From: JBKECF01 sp047974375
GTDB taxonomy: Bacteria; Bacillota; Clostridia; Lachnospirales; CAMZNU01
Direction of reading: 5' to 3'
Assembly (NCBI GenBank): GCA_047974375.1
Contig: JBKECF010000079.1
Coordinates: 23,529 to 87,528, forward strand
DNA: 64,000 nucleotides
Each line of letters opens with the position of its first letter. The stretch's first letter is position 1. The translations under genes and the position numbers were made by a program. Below are positions 52,399 to 62,490 of the stretch, in pieces. The notes beneath the pieces were generated by a model, which was given only the letters and a program-made list of their open reading frames with translations, was not told the DNA's origin and did not search any database.

Positions 52399-55320
52399 AT
52401 GTTAGATATGTTAATTCATCGCCATTTTACAAAGGAGTTAGAAGGAACTAAAAAGTCTGTATTCGATTTGTTTAAATGGAAAAAGGTAGATGTAACTCTT
52501 ACGAATTATAGCACGGGAGAAATAATCAATGATTATAAAGATTTAGAATTTCCTGTAGAATATTCTCAAAGTGCTTGCGATATAATAGCAACAAAGTACT
52601 TTAGAAAAAAAGGCGTTCCAAATAAAGCCGGTATGGAAACATCAATGAAAGATATAACAAATAGAATGGTGTCTTTTTGGGTTGAGTCCTTATTAGATGA
52701 AGGTTTAATAAATGAACAAAATAAAAATATTGTTTATGACGAACTTGTATATATGATGTTAGCGCAAATGTGGGCACCTAATAGCCCTCAATGGTTCAAT
52801 ACAGGTTTAAATTTAACATATGGTATAAATAGTAAAAAACAAGGTCATTTTTATTATGACGAAAAAAAAGAAGAAGTTGTGGAATCCCAAGACGCATACA
52901 GTAGAACTCAAGGTTCGGCATGTTTTATTATAAGTGTGGAAGATTCCTTAGTTGGGGACAAGTCTTTAACAGATCAAGTTACAACGGAAACTTTACTTTT
53001 TAAATATGGTTCAGGAGTTGGAACAAATTGGTCGGTTATTCGTGGAAAAGGCGAGCCGTTATCTGGTGGCGGAAATAGTTCTGGACTTTTAAGCTTTCTA
53101 AAAGTATCTGATAGAAATGCAGGGGCTATAAAGTCTGGAGGAACTACAAGAAGAGCGGCTAAAATGAACATTTTAAATGTAGAACACCCAGAAATAGAAG
53201 ACTATATAATGTGGAAGGCGAAGGAAGAAGATAAGGCTGTTGCTCTAGGTAAAATGGGATATTCAACGTCTATAGACGGTGAAGCCTACGATACTGTATC
53301 TGGTCAAAATGCGAATAATTCTGTAAGAATTTCTAATTCATTTATGAGCGTAATAGACGATGAAAATAAATCTTGGGGTTTAAAAGGCGTTATTTCCGAC
53401 AGAGTAAATAGAAAAATTAGCCCAAAAGAGCTATTTGATAAAATTTCCTATGCTGCGTGGCGCTGTGGCGACCCAGGAGTACAGTATGACGATATAATTA
53501 ATAACTGGCATACTTGCCCAAGTGGCGAAGATGGTAATTATAATGCTCAATACAATAGAATAAATGCTTCAAATCCATGTTCAGAGTATATGTTTTTAGA
53601 TGATACAGCTTGTAATTTAGCTAGTATTAATATAATGAAGTTTTATGAGGTGGAAAAAGATGAGTTCGATATAGAAGGGTACTTACATTGCATTAAAATG
53701 TGTCAGTTAGTTCTAGAAAGTACAATCCATAAAGGACAATTCCCGACTAAAGACATTGCCAGAAGGTCGTATTTATTCAGAACAACAGGGCTAGGCCTTA
53801 CAAATATGGGAATGATGTTTATGTGTATGGCAATACCATATGACTCCGTAGAGGCAAGAGTTATAGGTGCAAGTTTAACAAGTATAATGACAGGATATTC
53901 CTATTACATATCTTCATTAATGGCGGAAAAAATTGGTCCTTTTAAGTGTTACGACATAAATAAAGAACATATGCTTAGAGTTGTAAAAAATCATGGTAAA
54001 ATAGCAAGATATAATGGTGATGAGCCATTGGAAAACCTAAGTTATACGCCAGTAAAAATAAATCACGAAATTCTAATTAAAGATGAATATACTAATATTT
54101 CCGAGGCTCTTAAGGATGTTTGGAAAAAAGCAATTGAAAGTGGAAACAAACATGGATTTAGAAACGCCCAAGTTTCTGTATTAGCACCGACAGGAACAAT
54201 TGCTTTTGCAATGGATTGTGCAACAACATCATCTGAACCGTTTTTTTCTCACGTAGCTTTTAAAAAATTAGTTGGTGGCTCTTTTATGGAAATAGTAAAC
54301 CCTGCAATACCAACGGCTTTAAAGAAATTAGGGTATAATTCATCGGAAATAGATGAAATAGTAGAGTTTGTTCTAAGGAAAAAAGATGGAATGCTTATTG
54401 ATGGAAACATTGAAAATGCGCCACATTTAAAAAGTGAACATTTAGCTATTTTTGATACAGCCAACGCTTGTGGAACGGGGCAACGTTTTATTGAGCCAGA
54501 AGGCCATGTTAAAATGATGGGAGCTTTAACTCCTTGTGTAACAGGTGCTATAAGCAAAACTGTGAATATGCCAAGTTCGGCAACAGTAGAAGACGTAAAA
54601 AATATTTACAAACTATCTTGGGACTTAGGCATAAAGGCTATAGCCTTATATAGAGATGGTTGTAAAGCTGGTCAACCTTTAAATACAAAAATGCACAAAG
54701 AGCGTAATTTGGAGGATTTAACATACCATGAGTTACTAGACATTGCAAAAGATGCTAGCAAAGGTAGCAGAAAGCCTTTAAGGATAAAACCTTCGGGAAT
54801 ACGAACAGCCCATGTACATGAAGCAAATATAAATGGCTTAAAACTTTATATAACAACATCATTTTATGATACAGGTAGGTTAGGGGAGGTATATGTATCC
54901 TCTGGTAGACAGGGTTCTTTAACAAAAGGATTATTAGATAGTTTATCTACTACTATATCTGAAATGCTTCAATACAATGTACCAGCTAAAGATATTGCAT
55001 CAATGTATCGTGGACAAAAATACGAGCCAAGTGGATTTGTTACAGGGCATCCATATATAAAATATGTGGATTCTATATCGGATTTAATAAGTAAAATTAT
55101 TGACATTGAATTAGGGAATTATGAATATTGTCAAGTAAAGCCAGACATGTATGAGGAAAAATCCATTGAAGAAAAAGCTAGAGAGGCTATGACTAAAGAA
55201 TATACATATAAAGATTTCTTGCAAGGGGAAATTTGTAGTAATTGCAAAAGCAATAAATTAGTTAAAAATGGAACTTGTAAAGTTTGTACTGTTTGTGGTA
55301 CGACTACAGGTTGTAGTTAA
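52399..55320 (+). CDS. nrdJ: Adenosylcobalamin-dependent (class II) ribonucleotide reductase
   Basis: Makes deoxyribonucleotides with B12 as radical source. The 973 residues include PQWFNTGLN, GSGVGTNWSVIRGKGEPLSG, the active-site NPCSEYMFLDDTACNLASIN, SVLAPTGTIAFAMDCATTSSE, a TSCPD-type domain at about 790-920 (LRIKPSGIRTAHVHEANING and onward) and a Cys-rich C-terminus with four or five Cys pairs (CSNCKSNKLVKNGTCKVCTV) that reloads the active site. Single gene, own promoter and terminator. Confidence 0.95.
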   Translation: MLDMLIHRHFTKELEGTKKSVFDLFKWKKVDVTLTNYSTGEIINDYKDLEFPVEYSQSACDIIATKYFRKKGVPNKAGMETSMKDITNRMVSFWVESLLDEGLINEQNKNIVYDELVYMMLAQMWAPNSPQWFNTGLNLTYGINSKKQGHFYYDEKKEEVVESQDAYSRTQGSACFIISVEDSLVGDKSLTDQVTTETLLFKYGSGVGTNWSVIRGKGEPLSGGGNSSGLLSFLKVSDRNAGAIKSGGTTRRAAKMNILNVEHPEIEDYIMWKAKEEDKAVALGKMGYSTSIDGEAYDTVSGQNANNSVRISNSFMSVIDDENKSWGLKGVISDRVNRKISPKELFDKISYAAWRCGDPGVQYDDIINNWHTCPSGEDGNYNAQYNRINASNPCSEYMFLDDTACNLASINIMKFYEVEKDEFDIEGYLHCIKMCQLVLESTIHKGQFPTKDIARRSYLFRTTGLGLTNMGMMFMCMAIPYDSVEARVIGASLTSIMTGYSYYISSLMAEKIGPFKCYDINKEHMLRVVKNHGKIARYNGDEPLENLSYTPVKINHEILIKDEYTNISEALKDVWKKAIESGNKHGFRNAQVSVLAPTGTIAFAMDCATTSSEPFFSHVAFKKLVGGSFMEIVNPAIPTALKKLGYNSSEIDEIVEFVLRKKDGMLIDGNIENAPHLKSEHLAIFDTANACGTGQRFIEPEGHVKMMGALTPCVTGAISKTVNMPSSATVEDVKNIYKLSWDLGIKAIALYRDGCKAGQPLNTKMHKERNLEDLTYHELLDIAKDASKGSRKPLRIKPSGIRTAHVHEANINGLKLYITTSFYDTGRLGEVYVSSGRQGSLTKGLLDSLSTTISEMLQYNVPAKDIASMYRGQKYEPSGFVTGHPYIKYVDSISDLISKIIDIELGNYEYCQVKPDMYEEKSIEEKAREAMTKEYTYKDFLQGEICSNCKSNKLVKNGTCKVCTVCGTTTGCS

Positions 55321-55370
55321 AAAAATACTGCGTGGAAATGAGTTTTCATTATTTCCACGCAGTATTTTTT
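55321..55370. terminator. Bidirectional terminator between nrdJ and mnmG
   Basis: A perfect 19-bp stem (55321-55339 and 55351-55369; core ACTGCGTGGAAAT and ATTTCCACGCAGT) with a T run at either end. Serves both convergent genes. Confidence 0.92.
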
Positions 55371-55371
55371 A

Positions 55372-57240
55372 CTACTTATTGTATAAATCCTTTTTACTTT
55401 CCAAATAAATCATTAAAACATTTATATCAGCAGGGCTTACACCTGTTATTCTAGATGCGTGACCAATGCTTAAAGGCCTTATTTTATTTAACTTTTGTCT
55501 GGCTTCTATTCTTAAATTATCAATTTTTTCATAATCTAAATTTAAGGGCAAAAGTTTTGATTCCAACCTTTTGTATTGAGCAACTTGTTGCACTTGACGG
55601 TTTATATATCCTTCGTATTTAATGGAAATATTTACTTGCTCTTTTACTTTTAATGGTAATTCGGGCCTTGTTTCGTCAAAATCAGCAAGAATGTAATAAT
55701 CTAGCTCCGGTCTTTTTATTAAATCTTTTAGTTTGGCTCCAGAATTAAGGAGGGTACTATTTTTCTTTTCTAAAAAAGTATTTATAACTTTAGGCGAAAT
55801 GGTGATATTTTCTATTCTAGTTAATTCTTCTTCAATTAAATGAATTTTATCTTGTAGTTTATTATATCTGTCTTCCCTTATTAAACCAATTTTATAACCT
55901 ATAGGGGTAAGTCGTATATCCGCATTGTCTTGGCGTAACAAGAGTCTATATTCTGCACGGGAAGTCATCATCCTATAAGGTTCTTTAGTGCCCTTTGTTA
56001 CTAAGTCATCAATTAACACACCTATGTAGCCTTGAGAACGGTCAATAATTATTTCTTCTTTGCCTAAAGCTCTTAGTGCTCCATTTATTCCGGCAACTAT
56101 GCCTTGTGCCGCTGCTTCTTCATAACCAGAGCTACCATTAAATTGCCCAGCGCTGTATAAGCCTTTAATATTTTTAAATTCTAAAGTTAGTTTTAGTTGA
56201 GTTGCGTCAATACATGAGTATTCAATGGCATAGCCTGTGCGAGTAAAATTTACATTTTCCATTCCCGCGACACTTCTATACATTTCAATTTGTACATTTT
56301 CTGGCATGGAAGTACTCATGCCTCCTACGTACATTTCATTGGTGTCTTCGCCTTCTGGCTCTATAAAAACTTGGTGCCTTTCTTTATCTTCAAAACGTAC
56401 AATTTTATCTTCAATAGACGGGCAGTATCGTGTTCCGGTTCCTTCAATAGTGCCTGAGTATATTGGAGAATGCTTTAAATTCTTTTTAATTATTTCGTGG
56501 GTTTTTTTATTGGTATAGGTTAAGTAACAAGGTATGTCTTTTTTTTCTAGTGCATCATTTTCGAAGGAAAAGGGGATTACATTTTCATCTCCATATTGGG
56601 CTTCCATTTTGGAAAAGTCTACAGTTTTCTTGTCTATTCTTGCTGGAGTGCCTGTTTTAAAGCGATATAATGTAATGCCCATGGCTTTTAATTTTTCTTC
56701 TAGTTTAAGGGCGTTTTTTAATCCATTTGGTCCGCTTTCTACTATAACATTGCCGTATAAACAACGAGATTTCAAATATGTACCTGTAGCTAGAACTAAG
56801 GATTTACATTGGTAGTAGGCATTAGTTTCAGTGTAGACGCCTCGTATCTCATTATTTTCTACATGGATGTCTATTACTTCGTTCTGCCTTATTTCTAAAT
56901 TTTTAGTATTTTCTACAACTTTTTTTATTTCCTTTTGGTAGGCCAACTTATCGGCTTGAGCTCGTAGAGAGTGAACAGCTGGCCCTTTGCCTGTATTTAA
57001 CATCTTACTTTGTATATAGGTTCTATCTATATTTTTGCCCATTTCGCCACCTAGAGCATCTATTTCACGTACTAAATGCCCTTTGGAAGTTCCTCCTATA
57101 TTTGGATTACATGGCATAAGACCTATGGCGTCTAGGGAAATGGTAAACAAAATAGTTTTTGCACCTAGTCGACTACTGGCTAAGGCTGCTTCTATACCAG
57201 CATGGCCACCACCTACAACAATTACATCATATTTATTCAT
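55372..57240 (-). CDS. mnmG: tRNA uridine-5-carboxymethylaminomethyl modification protein MnmG (GidA)
   Basis: With MnmE forms the complex that adds carboxymethylaminomethyl to U34 of some tRNAs. It is 622 residues: FAD fold (VIVVGGGHAGIEAALASSRL), GLMPCNPNIGGTSKGHLVRE, SIEDKIVRFEDK, and the C-terminal helical part ending SIGHASRITGVSPADINVLM. It is the last gene of the walR operon, 13 bases after mnmE, and is the usual mnmE partner. Confidence 0.97.
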   Translation of the reverse strand: MNKYDVIVVGGGHAGIEAALASSRLGAKTILFTISLDAIGLMPCNPNIGGTSKGHLVREIDALGGEMGKNIDRTYIQSKMLNTGKGPAVHSLRAQADKLAYQKEIKKVVENTKNLEIRQNEVIDIHVENNEIRGVYTETNAYYQCKSLVLATGTYLKSRCLYGNVIVESGPNGLKNALKLEEKLKAMGITLYRFKTGTPARIDKKTVDFSKMEAQYGDENVIPFSFENDALEKKDIPCYLTYTNKKTHEIIKKNLKHSPIYSGTIEGTGTRYCPSIEDKIVRFEDKERHQVFIEPEGEDTNEMYVGGMSTSMPENVQIEMYRSVAGMENVNFTRTGYAIEYSCIDATQLKLTLEFKNIKGLYSAGQFNGSSGYEEAAAQGIVAGINGALRALGKEEIIIDRSQGYIGVLIDDLVTKGTKEPYRMMTSRAEYRLLLRQDNADIRLTPIGYKIGLIREDRYNKLQDKIHLIEEELTRIENITISPKVINTFLEKKNSTLLNSGAKLKDLIKRPELDYYILADFDETRPELPLKVKEQVNISIKYEGYINRQVQQVAQYKRLESKLLPLNLDYEKIDNLRIEARQKLNKIRPLSIGHASRITGVSPADINVLMIYLESKKDLYNK

Positions 57241-57253
57241 ATTATCACCTTAT

Positions 57254-58588
57254 TTATTTTCCTAAACAGAATTCTGCAAATATTTTATCTATTATATCTT
57301 CGTCTATGGAAGCACCTGTTATATGGCCTAAATGTGTATAGGCGTCTTTTATATCTATTACAAGTAAATCTTCTGTCATAGATAATTCAATGCCCTCTAA
57401 AACTTGGTTTAAACTTTCTTTGGCTTTAATTAGGGACTCGTAATGTCTGTTGTTTATAATTAAATTTGTATTTTCATTTTCTAAAAAGCCAGCCAAAAAC
57501 ATTTCCTCTATAGTACAATAGAACTTATCTAGTCCAATGTTATCTTTTAAAGAAATTTCTATTATATTGTTTGTTATTTCTTCTATTTTGGAAATATCAA
57601 TTTTTCTATTTAAATCAATTTTATTTATTATGCATATTTTTTTGCTCTCTATGGCTCTAAATAAATTTAGTTCTTCTTCAGTTGCTTCTTTGGAGTTATC
57701 CAGTATAAATATAACTAATTCGCAATTTTTTGCCAAATGTAAAGATTTATCTACGCCGATTTTTTCTACTACATCATTAGTATTTCGTATACCAGCTGTG
57801 TCTATTATTTTAAGTACTATTCCCTTCACATTTATATATTCTTTAACTGTATCTCGTGTAGTGCCTGCTATATCTGTTACTATGGCTATTTCTTCACCTA
57901 CTAATTTATTAAGTAAACTGGATTTACCTACATTTGGAGTACCTATTATAGCTGTTTCTATACCTTCTTTAATAAGCTTTCCTTCTTTACGTCCTTCTAT
58001 AAGTTTTTCTATAGCAAGAAGAATTTCCTTCATATGCTTTTCTACATTAGCTAAATTATCATGTTCCATATCGTGTTCAGGGTAATCAATAGAGGCTTCT
58101 ATTTGAGCTAAAAGCATAAGTAAGATACTCCTGTAATTTTCAATTTCCTTAGACAATTGGCCTCTTAGTTGTTTTAATGCAATATTATGCTCTTTTTCAG
58201 TTTTAGAATTAATAAGGCTCATTATGGCTTCTGCCTCTGCTAAGTCTATTCTGCCATTTAAAAAAGCTCGCTTAGAAAATTCTCCTGGTTCTGCCAGTCT
58301 TGCGCCTTTTCTTATAAGTAACTCCAACAGAATGTTAGTATTTACTATACCACCGTGGCAGTTGATTTCTATTACATCTTCTTTGGTATAACTTTTTGGC
58401 GCAGCCATATATGTTAACAATACCTCGTCGACTATTTCCTTATCTTTTATGTGACCGTAGGATATTTTATGGTCTTCGATTTTATTAGTAAAAATATCTT
58501 TGGCGATGGAATATGACAATTGGCCACTAAGGCGTATTATACTCACTCCACTATTGTTTCCAGTTAAAATACCAACAATGGTATCCAT
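57254..58588 (-). CDS. mnmE: tRNA modification GTPase MnmE (TrmE)
   Basis: GTPase partner of MnmG. It is 444 residues: N-terminal formyl-THF-binding-like domain, helical domain, G domain with GTPNVGKSSLLNKLVG, DIAGTTRDTVKEY, DTAGIRNT and INKIDL, and the C-terminal FCLGK with the catalytic Cys. It starts 12 bases after the yycH-like gene. Confidence 0.97.
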   Translation of the reverse strand: MDTIVGILTGNNSGVSIIRLSGQLSYSIAKDIFTNKIEDHKISYGHIKDKEIVDEVLLTYMAAPKSYTKEDVIEINCHGGIVNTNILLELLIRKGARLAEPGEFSKRAFLNGRIDLAEAEAIMSLINSKTEKEHNIALKQLRGQLSKEIENYRSILLMLLAQIEASIDYPEHDMEHDNLANVEKHMKEILLAIEKLIEGRKEGKLIKEGIETAIIGTPNVGKSSLLNKLVGEEIAIVTDIAGTTRDTVKEYINVKGIVLKIIDTAGIRNTNDVVEKIGVDKSLHLAKNCELVIFILDNSKEATEEELNLFRAIESKKICIINKIDLNRKIDISKIEEITNNIIEISLKDNIGLDKFYCTIEEMFLAGFLENENTNLIINNRHYESLIKAKESLNQVLEGIELSMTEDLLVIDIKDAYTHLGHITGASIDEDIIDKIFAEFCLGK

Positions 58589-58600
58589 ATATTTTCTCCT

Positions 58601-59860
58601 TTATTGTATTGTAGATTGTACTAATTGATTATTATCAAAATTTATAAACCAAGAGGTATATAAATTGTTTTTATTTTCCATTTTATAGCCTAGCTCTATA
58701 TCCATTGTGCCATCTGAGTCTGATAGAATGTTAGTTATAGGTACACTTACTACATTTTTATATTCAGATATAGAAAAGTTATATGGTATTTTTTTATAGG
58801 TTGTAACTATATTGTTGGTTATGGTAACTTCAATAAATGATGACATATGCTCATCTTTATAAGTTTGGCTAAGTATAATGGGAAAGTCACCAAGAGTTAA
58901 ATTGAAGCGAAAGGTAACACTATCGGTATTTACTGTATAGTTGTCTAAATAATAATTATTTTTTATACTTGCGTCATTTTTTATAAAGCTTGTAGCTGTT
59001 AAGTAGTAGTTAAGTAAATCAAATTCTTTACCCATATAGCTACCATAGTTTTTGTATTCAAAAACGTCATTAGGATAATACCTTACAATAGTGGATTGGT
59101 TACTAAATGTAATAGCTCCTGTATCTGTTGGTATGGACTGCTGTATATTAGAGTTTGGTGCGTCAAAAAATTGACTAATTTGTTTTTCTACAGAACTTAT
59201 ATGAATTTCACCATTTGAGCTGTAGGGATTAGTGGTATCTAGCAAATTGTATTCAAAGGTTTCATCAAAAAATAGAATGTAGTCATTTTTATTTTTCAAA
59301 TAGTAGTATCCTTTAGTACTTGCAATAGACTGTTGGTTTAGTAATGAGTTTTTATAAATTTCAATTAAGTTTGAATCTTTGCAATAAATTTGCTGTTTTA
59401 CTTCGTTATTTGAAAATACAATATACAAGTTGTCTTTAGTAAAGGTAAAAGTAATTTTATTAAAGTTAATAATTTCTGTTTTACTTTTTATGCTTAAGGC
59501 ATTGTGTATATTTTTGTTAGTAAGGAGGAAGTTATAATTAAAACTTACTTCATTAGTTATATCTTTAATAACATCTGTACTTTCTTCGCCTTTTTCTAAA
59601 TACTTTATTAGTAGGTTTTTAGAATTTATATAGAAATCATTTTCCGCATTTATGTCATAAATTAAATTGTACTTATTTATATCTTCTTTTAATGTATGAG
59701 ATATGTAGGCCGGTTTAATAAAACTATCTTTATTTGTGTTTGTATTATGGGCGACACTTTGGCTACTGTTGGAAAAGTTAATAAACCAAAGGGTATAAGT
59801 TTGAAAAATTGCCAAGGCTATTAGAGTGAAAATTATTAAATTTTTAAATGGTATACGCAT
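58601..59860 (-). CDS. YycH-like regulator of the WalK kinase
   Basis: Secreted or membrane-anchored protein that modulates WalK in Firmicutes. The 419 residues start with a basic end and one membrane helix (LIIFTLIALAIFQTYTLWF), then an extracellular domain with no catalytic motif. It is identified by position (9 bases after walK), topology and size; sequence similarity within YycH is low in general. No YycI or YycJ homologue follows; mnmE does. Confidence 0.75.
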   Translation of the reverse strand: MRIPFKNLIIFTLIALAIFQTYTLWFINFSNSSQSVAHNTNTNKDSFIKPAYISHTLKEDINKYNLIYDINAENDFYINSKNLLIKYLEKGEESTDVIKDITNEVSFNYNFLLTNKNIHNALSIKSKTEIINFNKITFTFTKDNLYIVFSNNEVKQQIYCKDSNLIEIYKNSLLNQQSIASTKGYYYLKNKNDYILFFDETFEYNLLDTTNPYSSNGEIHISSVEKQISQFFDAPNSNIQQSIPTDTGAITFSNQSTIVRYYPNDVFEYKNYGSYMGKEFDLLNYYLTATSFIKNDASIKNNYYLDNYTVNTDSVTFRFNLTLGDFPIILSQTYKDEHMSSFIEVTITNNIVTTYKKIPYNFSISEYKNVVSVPITNILSDSDGTMDIELGYKMENKNNLYTSWFINFDNNQLVQSTIQ

Positions 59861-59869
59861 TTTTCACCT

Positions 59870-61597
59870 CTATATTTTTAGTAATTTTACTATAACAGTT
59901 GTTCCGTCGCCCTTATTGCTAGTGGCTGATATTTTACCTTTATGAGAGTCTACAATTTCTTTAGTAATAGAAAGCCCAAGGCCTACACCTCCCATAGCTC
60001 TACTTCTAGCTTTGTCTACTCTGAAAAATCTTTCGAAAATTCTATTTATGTCCGATTTTGGGATGCCTATACCATTATCTTTAATGGCAACTATATAATA
60101 TTTTTCGTCTTCATCAATGGTAATGAAAATTTCAGAATTTTCTGGGCTGTATTTTACGGCATTACTAATTATATTGTTGAAAACTTGAAGTAGCCTGCCT
60201 TTATCGCCTTTTATAAATTTAGAACCATTGTGGTTATAGTTTATTATTTGATTTTTATTACCGGCTATTACCTCATTTTGGATTGCTGCATCTTCTAATA
60301 ACTCTGCTAAATCAAGCTGCATAAGTTTTAAATTCATTTTACCATTATCAAAACGAGATAAGTCTAGCAAATCCTCAACTAAATAAGTCATTCTATCAAC
60401 TTCCGAAATTACAATGGATAAAAAGTTTTTAATTGTTTCTTTATCAGTAATTTCATTATCTATTATTGTTTCTGTATAGCTTTTAACTGTAGTAAGTGGT
60501 GTTCTAAGTTCGTGGGATACATTAGCAACAAATTCTTTACGCATATTATCAAGTTTTTTATGCTTTGTAATATCTTGTATAACTATAAGTGTTCCAGTTG
60601 TATTGTCGCTGTAATCCATGTAGTGGTTAACATTTATAGTTATGTACCTATCTTCAACAGATATAGTTGCATCTTTATTCAACAATTTAAAGTCTAGATT
60701 AAAATAGGACATTAGTTTTTGTAAGTTGTATCGACTGGCATTTATATTCAATAATTCGTTGCTTGCATTGTTTACGTGAATAACGTTCCCAAAGGAGTCG
60801 TAAGCTATTACTCCATCACTCATAGAGTGGAGTATAACTTCAAATTTGTTTTTTTCTGTTTCTATACTTTCTATGTTATGTTTTAATTCCTTTGTCATAA
60901 AGTTAAAACTATCTGTAAGCTGTCCAATTTCATCGGTGCTATAAACTTTTACCTCTTCGTCTAAATTGCCACTGGCAAGCTCTTTTGCTTTTTTAGTAAG
61001 TTCAGTAATAGGTGTTGTTATAGTTTCTGAAAGCAAATATCCTAAAATCGCTGTTAATACAAGGGCAATTACTACGGATATAAATAATGTTTGTGCCATG
61101 GAAAAAACACTTTCAGAGCTGTTTGACGCATCTGTTCTGGCATATATTATATAGTCACGAGTTGGTGTGGCATACTCAAACCATTCTCGGTCAAAACCTC
61201 TTGTATCTTTATCTTTACGCCATGCTTGAAAGGAGCTAGTGCTATTTATAGCGGAGATAATAACGGGTATGGCTGTATTTTTAAGGAGCTCTGTAGAGGC
61301 AATTACATTGCTACCATCTTTAGTAAGTATGGCTATTTGATAGTCTAAGGTAGGGGTTACTTCCTCGGTGTTGCTATTTTTAAATAATCCGTCTAAATTA
61401 TCCTTTAAATCGCCTTGACTAGTAGATTTTTTTATAACTTCATTTTCAACGAAGGTGCAGTACTGAGTTAAATTTTGCTTAGCTTTATTGGATTCGTTGT
61501 TTCGTACCGTGAATAAAATATAGGTAGAACTAACAATCATAACCATAAAAACTAGCCCTATATACAAAGCAATTAGCTTTATTTTTAAACTAAACAT
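59870..61597 (-). CDS. walK: Sensor histidine kinase WalK (VicK)
   Basis: Essential cell-wall-homeostasis kinase. The 575 residues hold membrane helices at about 8-30 and 168-188 with a Cache-like extracellular region between, a HAMP domain (about 190-240), a PAS domain (about 250-345), the His box FVANVSHELRTPLTT with His362, and an ATPase domain (NAVKYSPENSE, then DNGIGIPKSDINRIFERFFR). It starts one base after walR. Confidence 0.93.
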   Translation of the reverse strand: MFSLKIKLIALYIGLVFMVMIVSSTYILFTVRNNESNKAKQNLTQYCTFVENEVIKKSTSQGDLKDNLDGLFKNSNTEEVTPTLDYQIAILTKDGSNVIASTELLKNTAIPVIISAINSTSSFQAWRKDKDTRGFDREWFEYATPTRDYIIYARTDASNSSESVFSMAQTLFISVVIALVLTAILGYLLSETITTPITELTKKAKELASGNLDEEVKVYSTDEIGQLTDSFNFMTKELKHNIESIETEKNKFEVILHSMSDGVIAYDSFGNVIHVNNASNELLNINASRYNLQKLMSYFNLDFKLLNKDATISVEDRYITINVNHYMDYSDNTTGTLIVIQDITKHKKLDNMRKEFVANVSHELRTPLTTVKSYTETIIDNEITDKETIKNFLSIVISEVDRMTYLVEDLLDLSRFDNGKMNLKLMQLDLAELLEDAAIQNEVIAGNKNQIINYNHNGSKFIKGDKGRLLQVFNNIISNAVKYSPENSEIFITIDEDEKYYIVAIKDNGIGIPKSDINRIFERFFRVDKARSRAMGGVGLGLSITKEIVDSHKGKISATSNKGDGTTVIVKLLKI

Positions 61598-61598
61598 T

Positions 61599-62297
61599 TT
61601 ATCCTCCGAAGTAGTAGCCTACATTTCTTTTTGTAACTATATAAGTTGGGGAATCGCTGTTGTCTTCAATTTTTGTACGCAATCTTCTTACAGTAACGTC
61701 TACAGTCCTTGAGTCGCCAAAATATTCATAACCCCAAACTTTTTCTAAAAGTTCTTCACGTGTAAAAGCTTTATCTTTATGTTTTGCTAGAAATAAAACA
61801 AGTTCGTATTCTCTTTTAGAAAGTTTTAGGTCGACGTTTCGTTTGTAAATTTCATATTTATTTTGGTCAATAGTTAAATCGCCTATTATTAATTTTTCAT
61901 CTAGTTTGTCTTCTTGAGTTTCTTGAGTTCTTCTTAAATTTGTCTTAATGCGAGCAATAAGTTCTTTATTACTAAAAGGCTTTGTTACATAGTCGTCTGC
62001 GCCAGATTCTAAGCCTAAAACTTTATCGTTTTCGTCTGCCTTTGCTGTTAACATTATAATTGGTATATTGCTACTTTTACGGATTTTTGTACATACTTCT
62101 AGCCCATTCATTTTTGGCATCATCATATCTAATAGAATTAGGTCTACATCAGAAGAAGCCATAAAGGTATTATAACCATCTTCACCGTTGTATTCGCAAA
62201 TTACATCGAAATTATTTTGTACTAAATTAAACTTTATAATATCGGATATGGGTTTTTCATCTTCGATTATTAAAATCTTGCCAATAAAATTTTTCAT
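61599..62297 (-). CDS. walR: Response regulator WalR (VicR)
   Basis: OmpR/PhoB-family regulator of wall genes. It is 232 residues: receiver domain with Asp57 in LLDMMMPKMNGLEVC, then Lys in VTKPFSNKEL, and a C-terminal winged helix (LSKREYELVLFLAKHKDKAF, then VWGYEYFGDSRTVDVTVRRL), a segment typical of WalR. First gene of the operon, ribosome site AGGAGG. Confidence 0.94.
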   Translation of the reverse strand: MKNFIGKILIIEDEKPISDIIKFNLVQNNFDVICEYNGEDGYNTFMASSDVDLILLDMMMPKMNGLEVCTKIRKSSNIPIIMLTAKADENDKVLGLESGADDYVTKPFSNKELIARIKTNLRRTQETQEDKLDEKLIIGDLTIDQNKYEIYKRNVDLKLSKREYELVLFLAKHKDKAFTREELLEKVWGYEYFGDSRTVDVTVRRLRTKIEDNSDSPTYIVTKRNVGYYFGG

Positions 62298-62342
62298 CTA
62301 ATGCCTCCTAGAGTTTTGCTATTTAAAATAATTATACTTTAC

Positions 62343-62371
62343 ATAATACCATTTTGAAAAATTCTTTACAA
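62343..62371 (-). promoter_or_regulatory. Candidate promoter of the walR operon
   Basis: On the minus strand TTGTAA, 17 bases, TATTAT, about 45 bases before walR. A second possible box (TATAAT) lies about 60 bases farther upstream. A/T-rich, so only moderately sure. Confidence 0.4.
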
Positions 62372-62447
62372 ATATAAAAAAAATAATATGAACTTTTTTA
62401 TTATGATTATATCTAGTACAAACAGAGTGCAAATATATAGACAACGT

Positions 62448-62484
62448 AAAAAAACTCCAGTCACATATAGACTAGAGTTTTTTA
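62448..62484. terminator. Terminator between walR promoter region and the flavoprotein gene
   Basis: AAAAACTCCAGTC (62450-62462) and GACTAGAGTTTTT (62470-62482) pair with one mismatch, with A/T runs at both ends; it ends the minus-strand flavoprotein transcript. Confidence 0.8.
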
Positions 62485-62490
62485 TCACTT

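Noticed and set aside
57537..58085. Plus-strand ORF of 182 codons
   Set aside because: Antisense shadow of mnmE; hydrophobic because of base composition, no ribosome site or homology.
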